64,000 nucleotides of DNA, taken from contig SCFE01000024.1 of NCBI GenBank assembly GCA_004352715.1, forward strand, positions 625,457 through 689,456. Reading direction: 5' to 3'. Below, piece after piece: positions 1 through 12,459 of the stretch. Within the stretch, counting starts at the first letter, position 1, and every line of letters begins with the position of its first letter. The translations under genes and the position numbers were made by a program. This stretch comes from Hofstenia miamia (lineage: Eukaryota; Xenacoelomorpha; Acoela). The notes below the pieces were generated by a model. The model saw only the letters and a list, made by a program, of their open reading frames with translations, was not told the DNA's origin and made no database searches.

Positions 1-1604
1 TTTGGGCTTGGGCCGAAAAATTGGTATTTTGAAATGTGCCGGGGTCGGGCTGGGGCCCAATTCCAGCTCTGATAAAAACCAATTTAACACTATAATTCAC
101 AGAATTAGCTTTGTGATAATATATGCTACATTTGGCAATGCCTGCCCTAAAATCCGGTATATTACTAAAACAACGGAGTATTTACAAACATTTATAGGAT
201 TTCTCAAAGCTGTGCACGAGTACATATTTGAGGACCTGTTCACGACCATGGAAGTCTCTCTAATGTAAGTTCACCAAAAATATGGCTGTTAATTAAACAA
301 CATTCACTTAACATCTTACACAAATGAAGCGACTCAAAATATATTGCGCATCTACAATAATTTCTGTCCAATTCAAATCCCACTGCTGAAATGAGCTATT
401 TGAAGAGAATTTTGGAATAAATTATAAATTTTTAAGTTTTTAATCGTGTATGTTCTAGCATGTGTATTTATGAAAGCACATTGTAATAAACAAAGTATTA
501 AAATTATTTAATACAGGAAAAAACATAGAAATAAACGGGTACTACAAGAAAACCATATTGCCAAAATTTCCATTTTTAGTTTGTCAATTTACATATACTA
601 AGAGACTATACCTTGGGCTTTTAACTAATACTATTATTATTATTATTTACTAATGAAAGAGTACAAAAAATGTACTAAGCATGGATTTTAGAACAGCGTA
701 CTAATAAACGTTTACAAATTGAGTATATTTCAAAGAGAAAGTTGAAAACATTTATGCCATTTATTAAACTTAGAACACATTTTTAAAATTTATTTTTGTA
801 CCTGATGTGACAAAACCCTCAAATATACTGTAGCATAATCACTAATACTATAGCTTCATAGTATAATGAATATCAAAATTTTACTACGAGTAAAAACGAA
901 ATACAAAAAATTTCTGCTATAAAAATTTTTTGCTTGTTGCATTAATGGACAACTCGTTTGTTTGCAAATTTCTTAAAGTAATTAATTAAGACTTACATTT
1001 CGCTTAAAGATCCAAAGTGGAGCCAACTTCCATTCACCAAAAAGAAAATATTTGGTGCAGGTAACCGAAATCTGATTGGTTACAGAAGAATTTATTAATG
1101 GAATCATGAAGGAAATGGCGCGCGGGCTCGTCTGGACTGTGGAATAAACGCTCATTAGGTTGGCAGGCCTGCTGAGGAAAACTGAGATGTAAAAAGACGG
1201 CAAATAATCCCGATTTTAATTTGGAAGAAAGCTTTCGGCAAGTATTAACCAATTTTAATGTCCTTAACGCCAATTGAATTACCATATCTTACTAAGAAAA
1301 TAAATATTTAAGTTTTAAATATGGAATTCCTTCACTCACTGTCATAACATCTGTTTCATTTAAATACACGACAAGGACATAAGACGATTTTTCAATCTAC
1401 AGTATAAATATATATATATATATATATATATCCCATAAATATATATCTCATAAATATACATAACATCTTTTTTTACTTTTGTTTTTTTCAAGAGTATGTA
1501 ATACTAGCCTGATTAGGAATTTGTTTCAATTTTTTAGTTATTTGAGAAAGCTATACAAATTTGAAAGTCTTTGGTAGCATGATCTTTGAATTTGAATATT
1601 AACG
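1..1604. other. AT-rich intergenic DNA, no gene recognised
   Basis: No recognisable gene. The first 60 bases are GC-rich and contain GGGTCGGGCT-type words like those in the dispersed repeat at 15985-16215 and 21430-21673, so the window may open inside a copy of that family. Two overlapping minus-strand ORFs at 982-1285 (73 and 83 codons) match no family I know. A (TA)n array lies at about 1407-1431. Confidence 0.5.
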
Positions 1605-1612
1605 GCCTTGAC

Positions 1613-1848
1613 CAGGGGCGTAAGCAGGAATTTTTGACGGGGGGACATGCTATTCATGACCAAAAGCGGGGCAAAGCCCCGCGAAAAATTTTGAAAATAT
1701 TGAGAAAAGAAACCCTATAAATGCATTTCACGACCTTAGATTTTACATTTTCTATTTATTTTACGGACAATTTTTTGATTTAGTCAGTCAAAATCACTTT
1801 GGAAACCTGACGGGGGGACATTTCACTATGCCCCTGCGTACGCCATTG
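1613..1848. mobile_element. Short non-autonomous hAT-type element (MITE), 236 bp
   Basis: The left end reads CAGGGGCGTAAGCAGG and the right end, read inward, CAATGGCGTACGCAGG, an imperfect terminal inverted repeat of hAT type (CAGNGGCG). It is flanked by an 8-bp near-identical direct repeat, GCCTTGAC (1605-1612) and GTCTTGAC (1849-1856), as expected for hAT target duplication. G-rich tracts (ACGGGGGGACAT) follow both termini. There is no coding capacity, so mobilisation would need a transposase from elsewhere. A lone copy of a similar right end is seen near 16828-16846. Confidence 0.8.
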
Positions 1849-1856
1849 GTCTTGAC

Positions 1857-3491
1857 TACTTGAAAAGAAACAGTTAAGATTAGTTGTTGCTCCGAACTCC
1901 TGATAACCTGAATATTAAGAATGCTCAATTTAATTTTTTTAAAAAAATTGAAAATTTCAATGAAAAATATTGAATTTTTTCAGGTTTCTCAACCACAGAA
2001 AAACAATTTGGTACAAATTTCCAATATTAAATTCAGGCACATTTACAAAAATAGTTTTTTCCATATCTCACGATTCTTAAATTTGTTAATAGATTTAAAG
2101 ATTGCTTGAAATTCTGGCAAAACATTTACTATTAATAAAGAACAGGGACAGTTTGAGTTTATAGGCGATACTAATAAGTCGATTAAATATTTTAGGTTTA
2201 GTGGTTAGTCAAGTTACTAAATTTGAAAACAAGCACTAGGTTGATAATTAACAATATTGATAAACTTTTTTATACACAAAAAAATTTTTTAAGCAGCATA
2301 TTACACAATCATATTCTTAAGCATATTTTTTGCTAATATAGTTTGTCAGGGAAACATCAGAAGTCTTTCAAAATCCATAAATTTTATTAATATGTAAAAC
2401 AATACTTTGACGTTTTTAATTGAGATACATCAAAGTAAAGGTTAATCGTTATTATTTGAGGAAACATTTTATCGTCTAGTCATTTAACTACATCAATGCC
2501 AATAGATAACACGCTATTACGCATTCTTACGTAAAAGAAACTTTCTGAGTTTTAAAATAATTTGAATTCTATATAAGTAAGCATATTGCATTTGGATTGT
2601 AATTGCTTTGGTATTCAATTAATTGATTTTTTATATGAAGGGTGTATCCAAGAAAATAGCAATATATGCACTTTTTTAAAAACATTGAGTTTAGTTTAAC
2701 TCGAGCAAAATCCAATAATAAATAAAGCTAACCATAATTTAATACATCTGATAATTACAATAGTATTGTTTATGAAAGAAGGATTTTGGAACTTATCCAC
2801 AATATATATATATAATTTTTTAACAACAAATAAATTACCAGCTTTAATAATAAATTATATCATCTAAAAGCTATTTTTACTAATTTTCTACTGTAAATGG
2901 TACTTTATAAAGTATTCATGAAATTATCAAACTATTAATTCACAAATTTCAAAAAACTGAATATTTATGAATAAAATTTGCGATTGTTTGCAATTCTACT
3001 TTATGTTTGCGATCAAAATTCTTACAATTTCTTCTAAATATATTAAAAATCAAATATCGAAAATTCTTTTAGAAATAAATTAACTAGGCCGTTAATTGGA
3101 ACAAGTTTTTTCAAATCAAAAGTAGTGAGGCACTATTTTATAGAATCATTGTTGTTGGAATATGTAGGCATGTGATAGTCTCCAAATTTTTTTCCTAAGT
3201 TTAATAAAAAGTTTTGTATTTGGCACAAAAATGGAAAACTAGGTCTTTTCAGGGAAAAATACAACTTTTCAGCAAACAAAATTTAAGGAGTAAATTTGCA
3301 AAATCTGTGAATTTAGTTACCAGTATGAAAATACGTAGGCGAATCTGTAATGAATCCCATAAATATGTGGCCCTAAATAAATGTAGCAAACTCCAAAATA
3401 TTTGCTTAGCCGCTAAACTGTTGCCATAACTTTAATGATATGACTCACTTTATTTTAAAATAAATTCAGTTGCCTATGATAAAATATCTTC

Positions 3492-3531
<40 letters not shown>

Positions 3532-6500
3532 TATAATCCAATAATTGTGGTACAACGGATTTAAAATAAATCCCCAGGATGATAAATTTAAGGTGTATAT
3601 ACATATATATATAGTGAAAGGTTTTGAAAATGCATTCTAGGAGGTGCTTGTTTAAGTCTAACTTTTTTACACATTGTAGCAGTCACTATTTTTTTGGTTT
3701 TGAATTGAACAAATTGAAGCCTGTCTCTCAAAATGCGTTTCGTATCTTAGGAATTTGCAAAAAATGTGACGTGCATATATAAATCTGAAATGGTGGCAAA
3801 ACCTTTGGAAGATTGCGTCTTTTTTTCAAAGACCGCTTAGATAAATCAATTGAAAATTATGTGAAATTTACAACTAATAATATGAATTATTACTAGGAGT
3901 AATTAATTCTTTACATTGACTAAATTTCGAGCACATTCAAGGCAAATTTACACAAAATATGTGTATTTGGTATGCATTGAACATCAAATGAGTTTTCTGA
4001 TATAAATATACATCTTAGTAATTCTATTTTGAGGAATTACAAATTGTTAATTACATTTACAAAATTTACTATGAACAGTAGATGGCGTTATATAATTTAA
4101 TAACTGCATTAAAATTGCCATCATATTTGTAGTGAAAATTATACGAACATGCAATTTACAACATAGACCACAATAAATGTGATAATCTGTAAGTAAAAAT
4201 GGGATATAGCACTTACATAATGAATTCCAAATATGAAAGCTTGAAAGTGTAACTACTTGGAAATTTTGCGATTTTAAAGAATAGATTTAAGGCAAGTATA
4301 TATATTATTTAGCAATAATAAATAAATTTTTCCATGGCAATCTACTGGTTTTAGTAGACTAAATATATTTCCACATGTTCTGGGCCAATATGCACTGTAA
4401 AATTATTGAGGAAACTTTGACTCTGGATTTTAGGCATTTCTTAATAAATTAGGCTGACTTAGTGAAAATTGTATCTGTGCCGTGTTAAGACATGGTGCAC
4501 GGATCAAGATATTAAATGACCCCAGTACCAAATACTAAGGGACTAATTTCGACTAGGGTTAGAAAGTTAGTGCATATTTCATTTCTCCTAAGTAATTTAT
4601 TACACTAATTCTACAGCAAGACCCACATTTATTGTAAACAGAGCTTAAGGCACTTTAAATACCTAAATTTTCCTTAACTGTTGTCAATGTTTAAATGTAT
4701 AATCCAGCTTGTCTTAAACTTAATTTGAAGGTATTTATATTCCTAAAATCTTGCTAATCAAAATAATTTAGAATACATGTTGATATTGATGGCACTGACG
4801 CAATCTATCTGAAGTTCTATTATTGTAATCTTTTTTCCGGGTAGCTAATGTAATGAAAATAGAAGGCGTCTTTGCCTATAAATAAAATTCGTAGTAGAAT
4901 AGTTTATTCTACGGCCTCCAAAATGACATGGATTTTGTTTTAAGGATATACATACGAAAGAAATATAAACATAGTTATGCACATAAATAACTAAACATTA
5001 TTATCAGAAGTTACATCTGTACTTCAAGCAGCACTTATTCACAAAAAATTCTGCAAATTCTCTTCTTTTTGTGATAGGAAACTCATACTAGAATTTTTTG
5101 GGCGATATATTTTTCAACACCAGATCTTTTTGAGGCAATAAATCACTTAATAAGTTATCCTCTACACATAAAATTTAAGACATTAAAGCAATGTCAGCTT
5201 TCCTGATTTCTTCTTGAATTTTAATTGTTTTTGAGTAAAAATCGAATTACTTAGATTTATGTTCAAATATTTGCTCTCAATGTTCTTGGTATTAAGAACC
5301 AAAACCTGCCATTTTGATGAAAGCTTACTCAAGGCAAGTTGTTCAAACATGTGATCCAGTTCACATTGCTCTCGACCAAGCAGTTTTGCACTTCCTCTTA
5401 TTACGATTTTTAAGAATTCTCTGCACGCAGAATCAAAGTTGATGGTTGCTCTGTATGAAAGACCACATATTTTTACTTCATTAACTCTGTTGAGCTTAGG
5501 CCGCAAATTTTTAATTTATCAAATTGTCTGACTAAAGGAAGCTATCATTTCCTTGGTCTTCATCAAAATAATGACCATGCTATTTTCCTCCCTCCAATGT
5601 ATCACATTTTGTGATGATGATTGTCTTTGTCTGACTAAACTAAATTAAATTTTCCCTTTAATATTGATTCTCCTTCTGTAAATATTATCATAGAAACATT
5701 AAATTTTACTGATATGCGTTGTGTATATAATATTTGCACTCTTAATTTTTTAAAAATACCTACAACTAATGTAGGAATACACTTTTAATTAAATATAGTT
5801 CACCCCCATGATTTGTATATTATAAAAAAGTAGAATATGGAAAGTATTCTAGTTGATCATTTATTATAAAATTGTCGTTTAAAATAATTTACTTTCTACA
5901 TTATAAAACTGAGAACTTAACTTGAGTGGCATACACTAGTTTTGCTAAGCTATATGAATTCTGATGAAGATGAATCCATTACTCTCTTTGTATTTTTATA
6001 ATCAATCATTAATCAAATGGCTGAGAAAAATTTTTATAGCAAAGAAAATATGACTGAACGCTATGGAAGGAAAACTTAAATTAACTTCTGGCAATTACCA
6101 AAAATCACACTTGCAAACACTTAGAAAGATGTCAAATATTTACAATCTGGTGGACAGCAGATGAACAAAATTTAAATATAAAATACGCAGAATTAAGCAA
6201 CTTGATTCGACAGCAAGCTACCAATAAGAAATTAGATAATATGCGAGGATTAAAACACATGATAAAGTAGCACCTAAATCCTCTAAAAACTAACATCAAC
6301 TACAAATAAATTTAAATTTTTGGGATTATGTCACAATAGCTTTGCTAATGTTAACGTCCCAAAGTCCATTTTTTATGATATTAAATAAGAAAATCCTACA
6401 GTGCTTGACGCATGATTTGAAAAACAGAAATGTTGAATTTGAATTAAACAAATGATTAATATTTTAAATAAATATTTACTATATTATACTTTGAAATTAT

Positions 6501-6838
6501 AGGCAAAACAATGCTTACAAATAATTAATGGAAGGCAAATATTCATTGTCATAAAAAAGAGCACATCGTCAATGAAAAAGGAAATATAGTCCAATTTTGA
6601 GGGAACTATAATGATATTAGGTAAGCAATACTTGACAGCCCTTTCCAAGGCATTTAAAAAAGATATGTTTTCAGTCGTCGATTTTTAGTAAAGCAGAAGT
6701 AAATTGAGATATTAAAAATCCTAATATGCTTCTTAGGCATGGTTTCATAGCTGCTCGAGTGTCGTCATAGGAACTAAAATCGTTGTTATATACTTAGTGT
6801 GAGAGAATTCAAATGGGAACTGAACTGTACTATGTAGC
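1857..6838. other. Gene-poor AT-rich stretch
   Basis: About 5 kb without a supportable gene. It holds (TA)n arrays at about 3495-3535 and 3597-3614. The longest ORF is minus-strand 5183-5506 (107 codons, no ATG start, no recognised domain, no clear splice sites). Around 6130-6270 the plus strand has a roughly 45-codon open stretch with a WWTADEQN motif that I cannot assign. Short ORFs of this size are expected by chance. Confidence 0.5.
3495..3535. repeat. (TA)n microsatellite
   Basis: A long alternating TA run with one C interruption near its right end. Similar arrays recur through the window and flank most assembly gaps. Confidence 0.9.
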
Positions 6839-6842
6839 TTAA

Positions 6843-8139
6843 CACTAGAACGGCGGAACCCGTCAATTGACGATTTTTGTATTTTAAAACTGCAGCTATA
6901 GTTTTTTTAAAGAAATATTTTTTATAACCCTCTCGTGAGTTTTTATCATTTTCGAAGTGACACAAAATGCAAAAGAAAATTTTATGATAACTTATCTTGA
7001 AAATAAAATATTGTTGAATATACCTACAACGGCTAAACCCGTCAATTGACGATTTGAATAATATTAAAAAAATTCTAGCAATTTTTAAATGTTAATGGCA
7101 ACTATTTTACATTATTACATACAGTAAACAATAAATACATATTGTGAGCTATTCTTTATTATTACATTTATTGTCAAATTAATTGATATTTATTTCATGT
7201 TTTTGTTTAGTGAAATTTATTTTCGAATACATCAATTCACCAAAACATATACATACTTCTAAAATTACGATCAAAAACAAGCTTTATTGACATAGTTGTC
7301 AAGAATTTTATTAACATATTGCAAGAATTTATTTACAAAGCAAGTATCAAATAATATTTGAGATCATTTTGACCAGATTAAAATGAAAATAGAATAATAT
7401 GTAACTAATGCAATGATATAATATGCAATATTGAGTCTAGATAATAAAGGGAACAAATTTTGTACAAATGGATCCAAATTTAGATTTCAAAAGCAGTTTA
7501 CACATACAGTCGCAACAAAACTTCTGCTGAAATTCTTCTTCTAGCCATAGTAAAACTGATAAAACAAAATGTAAATTTTGAAATCAAAAGATTGTATATA
7601 AATGCACAAATTATAGATGAAATGATGAGACATGACACAAAAGCCAATAAATGTTAAGTTTATTTGAAGCGTATTGTTATTTAGTTCCTATTGGACGAAC
7701 TAATCAGTTACAAAAGTCTCTACAATACGCCAGTAGTAAGTATTAGATCTGAGATATATTCAATTTGCGCCACGAATTTGTAACAAACTCGAAACGCTAG
7801 CTCTTCATTTCAATTCAGGAATGATTTTTCTTGATGAATTATTACACAATCAAGCTAGGTACATTAGCGATAACATTATAATCAATACACTTATATTAAA
7901 AAGAAAATAATGATGTTGAATTATTGCACAATCGTTTTCATTACATTTTAGAAGGACATACACTGAACATTTTTTAAACATTTATTGCCAATATATCACT
8001 GTATAGTACTTTAGAATGTATACCATAATATTATATGTTGCTATAATTTTATTATGCTTAAAAACTCATTAAAAAATAAAAATCGTCAATTGAAGGGTTT
8101 CGCCGTTTTAGGTATAACAATTTTCCCGCAGTTGTAGTG
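6843..8139. mobile_element. piggyBac-like element, non-autonomous, 1.3 kb
   Basis: Both ends abut TTAA (6839-6842 and 8140-8143), the piggyBac target duplication. The left terminus reads CACTAGAACGGCGG and the right terminus, read inward, CACTACAACTGCGG. A subterminal module ACCCGTCAATTGACG follows the left end at about 6859, recurs at about 7037, and appears inverted near 8086-8101. The interior is AT-rich with no ORF of transposase size and no DDD-type or Cys-rich C-terminal motif, so this is a deletion derivative or MITE. TTAA boundaries and this kind of terminus are known for piggyBac-like elements; the internal deletion is inferred from the short length. Confidence 0.8.
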
Positions 8140-8143
8140 TTAA

Positions 8144-8598
8144 AGTAATTAAATGGGTCGAACCGCGCTTAGATCTATGAAAGCACATGCTGATTAGCTT
8201 TGTTAAAATATAAAAATTATAATTAAAATATTTTGGTGAAACAATAGAATTTTAATTGCAAAAATTTAGTTAATTGAAATAAACTTTTTAAATTTTATAT
8301 TTAATTATTTTAAGAAATTTGAAATAAAATTCAAGTACTATATTAAATTTTCTCTAGAATTTTCAAGCAAAATTTAACAAAATTAATATCTTTTCGTATA
8401 TGAAAAATAATTTCATTACTAACTAAACATAATTCTGATTATACAAGGATTGTATATCAATAAATATAAACGGAATGCAAGGAATTGGTAACTGTTTGGT
8501 ATGCTCCAATTGTTTTTCCAACTTAACATAGATCTGGATTGTGGAAATTTAATGAAATTTAGGAGCTCAGATTAAATGTGTATTTTAGCAATTGAAGA
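8144..8598. other. AT-rich spacer
   Basis: No gene or element boundary recognised between the piggyBac-like element and the 3' end of the Penelope-like element. Confidence 0.5.
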
Positions 8599-8615
8599 TA
8601 TATATATATATATAT

Positions 8616-8646
8616 GCGACCGGTTTCGATTCAAAATCTTTATCAG
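8616..8646 (-). ncRNA. Degenerate hammerhead ribozyme motif at 3' end of Penelope family A
   Basis: On the minus strand: a CUGAUAA box, a stem-II hairpin GATT-TTG-AATC, then GAAA, the palindrome ACCGGU and a C, giving the GUC cleavage triplet. This is the order of a type I hammerhead with minimal stem III, as known in Penelope-like elements. The conserved CUGANGA box has A in place of the last G (G8, the catalytic guanine), so this copy should be inactive. The 3' strand of stem I is replaced by (TA)n, leaving little pairing. Family B copies at 44124, 47475 and 50199 support the assignment. Confidence 0.7.
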
Positions 8647-8710
8647 AACAAATTTGGAAGGAAAACTAATTACAATTAACTACACTTAAAATTAATTAAA
8701 ATTGCATGCA

Positions 8711-11020
8711 TTAGAAAATGTTGATGTTATAATTATTCTTCTGCTTATTCATTAATCTTGATCTTATTTCTTTCTTTATATATAGTGATTCTGCAATTAT
8801 CGGATAGTTTGTTTTTAATAATATTTCAAAATTTTCTTTTTTTAATTGGATGTTGATGTTGGTAAATTTCTGATTTAAGATGACCTGAAATATGTTCTTG
8901 AATTCTTGTAGCAAAGTGTCTTCGTGTCTCTCCGATGTAAGATTGTTGACAATCTTCACATGTATATTTATAAACCAATGAAGAAAACAGTAACTTTGCT
9001 ACAGGATCTTTGTTTATTAAAATATTTTGAGTTTGTAATCATGTTAAAATTGGTATTATTCTTGATTTTTTCAATTTAAAATTTAATTTCTTTATCTTTG
9101 ATTGGAAAACTTTAACTTTGTTGCTGATATAAGGAAGTTTCCAATATATTTGTTTTAAATTTGGTTCTTCTTTTGGTTTGATTTGGTTATGATTGTTACT
9201 CTTTAATAATATTACTTCATCTACATGTTTTTTAATCAGTCTGTGAGGATATCCATTATTTTCTAAAATTGTATAATTATAATGTATAATTATAATTGCT
9301 TCAATAAAGTTGTTATAATTTGATGATGCTTGATTGGCTCTTTCAATTAAACATTTAATCGTATTTTTCTTATGTTTCATATCACATTATGATTCATAAG
9401 GTATGTATAATCCTGTATTTGTTGATTTTATGTATAACTTGGTTTCATATGTTTTTTCTTTTTTAATGATTGATATGTCTAAGAAGTTTAAAGTTTGATC
9501 TTTTTCTATTTCGACGGTAAATTTCAGTTCTTCAACTTGGTTGTTTAAATATCTTTTGAAATTTTCAATTTCCAACTTATTTTCAAATAATGTAAAAATG
9601 TCATCGACATATCTTAAGTATAATAATGGCTTTGGACTGATTAGTGAATTAAATTTAGATTCAATCAAGTCCATGGTAAAAGCAGCCATTGTTGAACCCA
9701 ATGGTGAACCCATTGCCATTCCGTCAATTTGTTCATATACGCAATTATTGAACATGAATTTAATATTCAAACAAGCTAGTTTGAGTAAATATCTTAGAGT
9801 TTCATGGGAGACAATAATTTTATCTTCAGGAATGAGATTGAGTATATGATTAATAGTTTTTTCAACAGGTATACTCGTGAACAACGATTTAACGTCAAAA
9901 CTTGCCATAATTGATGTTTTTTCTTTGTTGGAATTGAAAGCAGTTTTAAATTTATCTAAGAAATCTTGTGTATTTATTAAATTGTATTCTTTTGGAATGA
10001 ATGGCTTAAGAATGTTATCAAGCCATTTTGCTAACTTATAATTGTATCATTGACAGTACAGGCCTAAAAGGAGGATCTTTATCATTTTTATGAATTTTTG
10101 CTAGTCCATATAATCTAGGAGGTTGACTTCCTATGCTATGAATTTCTCTGTAAATTTCTTTCGATATATCCATATTGTTTTTTAGTTTCAATAGTTTTTT
10201 ATTAAAGACTTCTTCTTCATGAATAAAAATATTCTTTTTAAATTTTGAACTGTCTTTAATCATTTTAAATTTACTTTTATCGTCAAGAATTTCATTCATT
10301 TTCTTAATATAATTATTTGAATCGGTTACTAAAACTCCATTGCCTTTGTCAAATTTTGTTACATACAATGATTTATCATTTCTAAGTTCTTTGAGTCCAT
10401 AAGTAAGAGCTTTTATTTTCTTAGGAATTTTCGGTTGTTGTAAATATGAATAAGCAATAGTTTTAATTTCATTTCGTAATGTATTCTTTGTTTCTTCATT
10501 TGGTTGTTCAACAGATATTAAGGAAGAAAACATTGATTCAGTTTGAGTTTGTGCTTCATCCATATTAAAATGGGAAGGCCAACTCATTTTCATTCCGTAA
10601 GAAAGTGCGTCATGTTGATCTTGTGATAATGTTTTACTTGATAAATTTATTACAGTATCTTTTACTTTAAAATGATTCATATTTCTTTGTCTTTTTGTTA
10701 ATAAATCAATTTTGTTCTTATGTTTGTTTTCGATATCCTTGGTTATTTTACAGTTCAGAATTTTAAAGATTTGTAGAAGTAGTATTTTATTAGGAGCTTC
10801 TCTTATCATTTCTTCAAAGTTTAATTCGTTTTTCTTAGATTGCTTAACTGTATCTTTTAATATAGATCTTAAAGATTTCAATTGACTTTTCTTGAAATGT
10901 TCACTATATGGTTTTAGATGCTGTGGTATTGATATTGAAAAAAAACTTCGGGATCAACTTCAATGATATACATTCTTTAATGAATTTTATGCGTAATTGA
11001 TCTTTTTGTATTTTTATATA
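8711..11020 (-). pseudogene. Penelope-like RT plus GIY-YIG endonuclease, frameshifted
   Basis: In normal elements this protein copies its RNA and nicks target DNA. The N-terminal part (LRIKFIKECISLKLIP, near 10.97 kb) is separated by a T-rich frameshift from an intact 281-codon piece at 10036-10881, which carries TKFDKGNGVLVTD (RT motif 1 region) and RLYGLAKIHK. After another shift, 9387-9908 carries ASFDVKSLFTSIPV, DGMAMGSPLG and the catalytic LRYVDDIF, ending near NTGLYIPYES. A further piece (9039-9380) holds the linker with KSRIIPIL. The GIY-YIG part lies at about 8860-9020 with CEDCQQSYIGETRRHF and IQEH, and its C-terminus is completed in another frame (IAESLYIKKE). At least four frame breaks are visible, so no functional protein is expected. 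Catalytic residues are nevertheless preserved, suggesting fairly recent inactivation or an error-prone assembly. Confidence 0.88.
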
Positions 11021-11064
11021 TATATATATAATTGATCTTTTTGTATTTTTATATATATATATAT
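10995..11064. repeat. 35-bp tandem duplication ending in (TA)n
   Basis: Two adjacent copies of a 35-bp unit that begins AATTGATCTTTTTGTA and ends in (TA)n. It sits at the 5' edge of the Penelope family A copy. It may be a slippage product of the (TA)n or an assembly stutter. Confidence 0.85.
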
Positions 11065-11418
11065 AATTTTCTTATGAGACCCATCCACTGATTCTATAAT
11101 GCAAATTTATGTAAATATATACCAACAATTTATGCTGATAATTCAATTTCTATTTGCAATTGTATGATTCATAAGTATTGCTTTCATTTTGACGATAAAA
11201 TTATAGTTTTAAATCAAGACTTAGGATGTAATCGAAAAAAATGTAAAGCTTAATAGACACTAATGAAAATATGTGGATTCAAAGTAAGTATTACTAATAA
11301 AATTTTTATACATCTATTGGCCACAAAACAATTCGTTACATTTGCTAATTTTTTAATTAATATTTAATACTTTAATACGCAGACAATTTTGCTGCAAATG
11401 AAAGCATCTCTAATCTAT

Positions 11419-12047
11419 GCAGGTACCAGGTGGCCAATTCAATTCCGTTTTTCATTTTTCATTTTGATCATTTGGAAATATTAAAGGAAAATTGAAATTG
11501 AAACACGGAAATAACCATTTTTCATTTTTGCTTTTCAAATTTTATTTCGCCAATTTCCATTTTTAAAAAATTGAGAAATGAAAACGAAAATGAAACATTT
11601 CAATTCCGTTTTTCTTTTTTTGCTTTTCGTTTTGGTTATCATTCTTATGCAATTGCTATCCTATTGATTGTTTAAACAATAAACATTAACCGCAAACGTA
11701 ATTGAAAGATATTTAACCCCATATTTAGGTAAACAACCACTCTTTGTTTTATTGAAAGAAGCTATAGTAGTTCAAAAACAACAACATAGCAATTACATAA
11801 GAATGATAACAACCAAAACGAAATCAAAAAACGGAATTGAAATGTTCATTTTTCGTTTTAATTTCTCATTTTTCAAGTTTTGTTTTTCTTTTGAAAAATT
11901 TTAATAATGGAAATTGGCAAAATGAAATTTGAGAAGCGAAAATGAAAAATGGTCATTTCCGTTTTTCAATTTCAATTTTCATTTGATCTTTCCAATTATC
12001 AAAATGAAAAATGAAAAACGAAATTGAATTGGCCAGCTGGTACCTGC
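11419..12047. mobile_element. Foldback (long inverted repeat) element, 629 bp
   Basis: The arms, about 11419-11660 and 11786-12047, are near-perfect inverted copies; both termini read GCAGGTACCAG(G/C)TGGCC. The arms are rich in TTTTCATTTTTC-type words. The central spacer of about 125 bp has no coding capacity. This is the structure of a foldback or MITE-like element. No convincing target-site duplication is visible. A transcript across it would form a hairpin of about 240 bp. Confidence 0.85.
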
Positions 12048-12227
12048 AGCATTTAAGAATTTGCAAGTAATTGGTAAAAAATAGAAGACTTTATTGCTTA
12101 TTTATTAGATATAATCAAGTGCATCTGAATTTATATCATCATTTTTAGTATATATGCAAATTTCATTAATATTAACAAAATGTGAGTAAACGAACCTTCA
12201 ACATCATTAATAGAAGTCATCGATATA

Positions 12228-12261
<34 letters not shown>

Positions 12262-12439
12262 NNNNNNNNNNNNNNNNNNNNNNNNNNNNNNNNNNNNNNN
12301 NNNNNNNNNNNNNNNNNNNNNNNNNNNNNNNNNNNNNNNNNNNNNNNNNNNNNNNNNNNNNNNNNNNNNNNNNNNNNNNNNNNNNNNNNNNNNNNNNNNN
12401 NNNNNNNNNNNNNNNNNNNNNNNNNNNNNNNNNNNNNNN
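12262..12439. other. Assembly gap (178 N) in (TA)n
   Basis: A run of N with (TA)n on both sides. It lies just beyond the 3' end of the MFS transporter gene. Confidence 0.99.
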
Positions 12440-12459
12440 TATATATATATAATTGACTC

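Larger units (their letters stand above)
8600..11030 (-). mobile_element. Penelope-like retroelement (family A), near full length but decayed
   Basis: A minus-strand element running from about 11030 (5' side) to the hammerhead motif and (TA)n at about 8600. It encodes reverse transcriptase followed by a GIY-YIG endonuclease, the order that defines EN-positive Penelope-like elements. The 5' side ends in a 35-bp tandem duplication containing (TA)n. Fragments of the same family occur at 42886-42965 (GIY-YIG) and 47330-47400 (3' untranslated region). Confidence 0.88.

Noticed and set aside
982-1285. Overlapping minus-strand ORFs of 73 and 83 codons
   Set aside because: Two frames over the same bases, neither with a motif; no splice support.
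5183-5506. Minus-strand ORF of 107 codons
   Set aside because: No ATG start, no recognised domain, no acceptor or donor in suitable place; the length is compatible with chance.
9541-9849. Plus-strand ORF of 102 codons
   Set aside because: Antisense shadow of the Penelope RT (YVDD region) on the minus strand.
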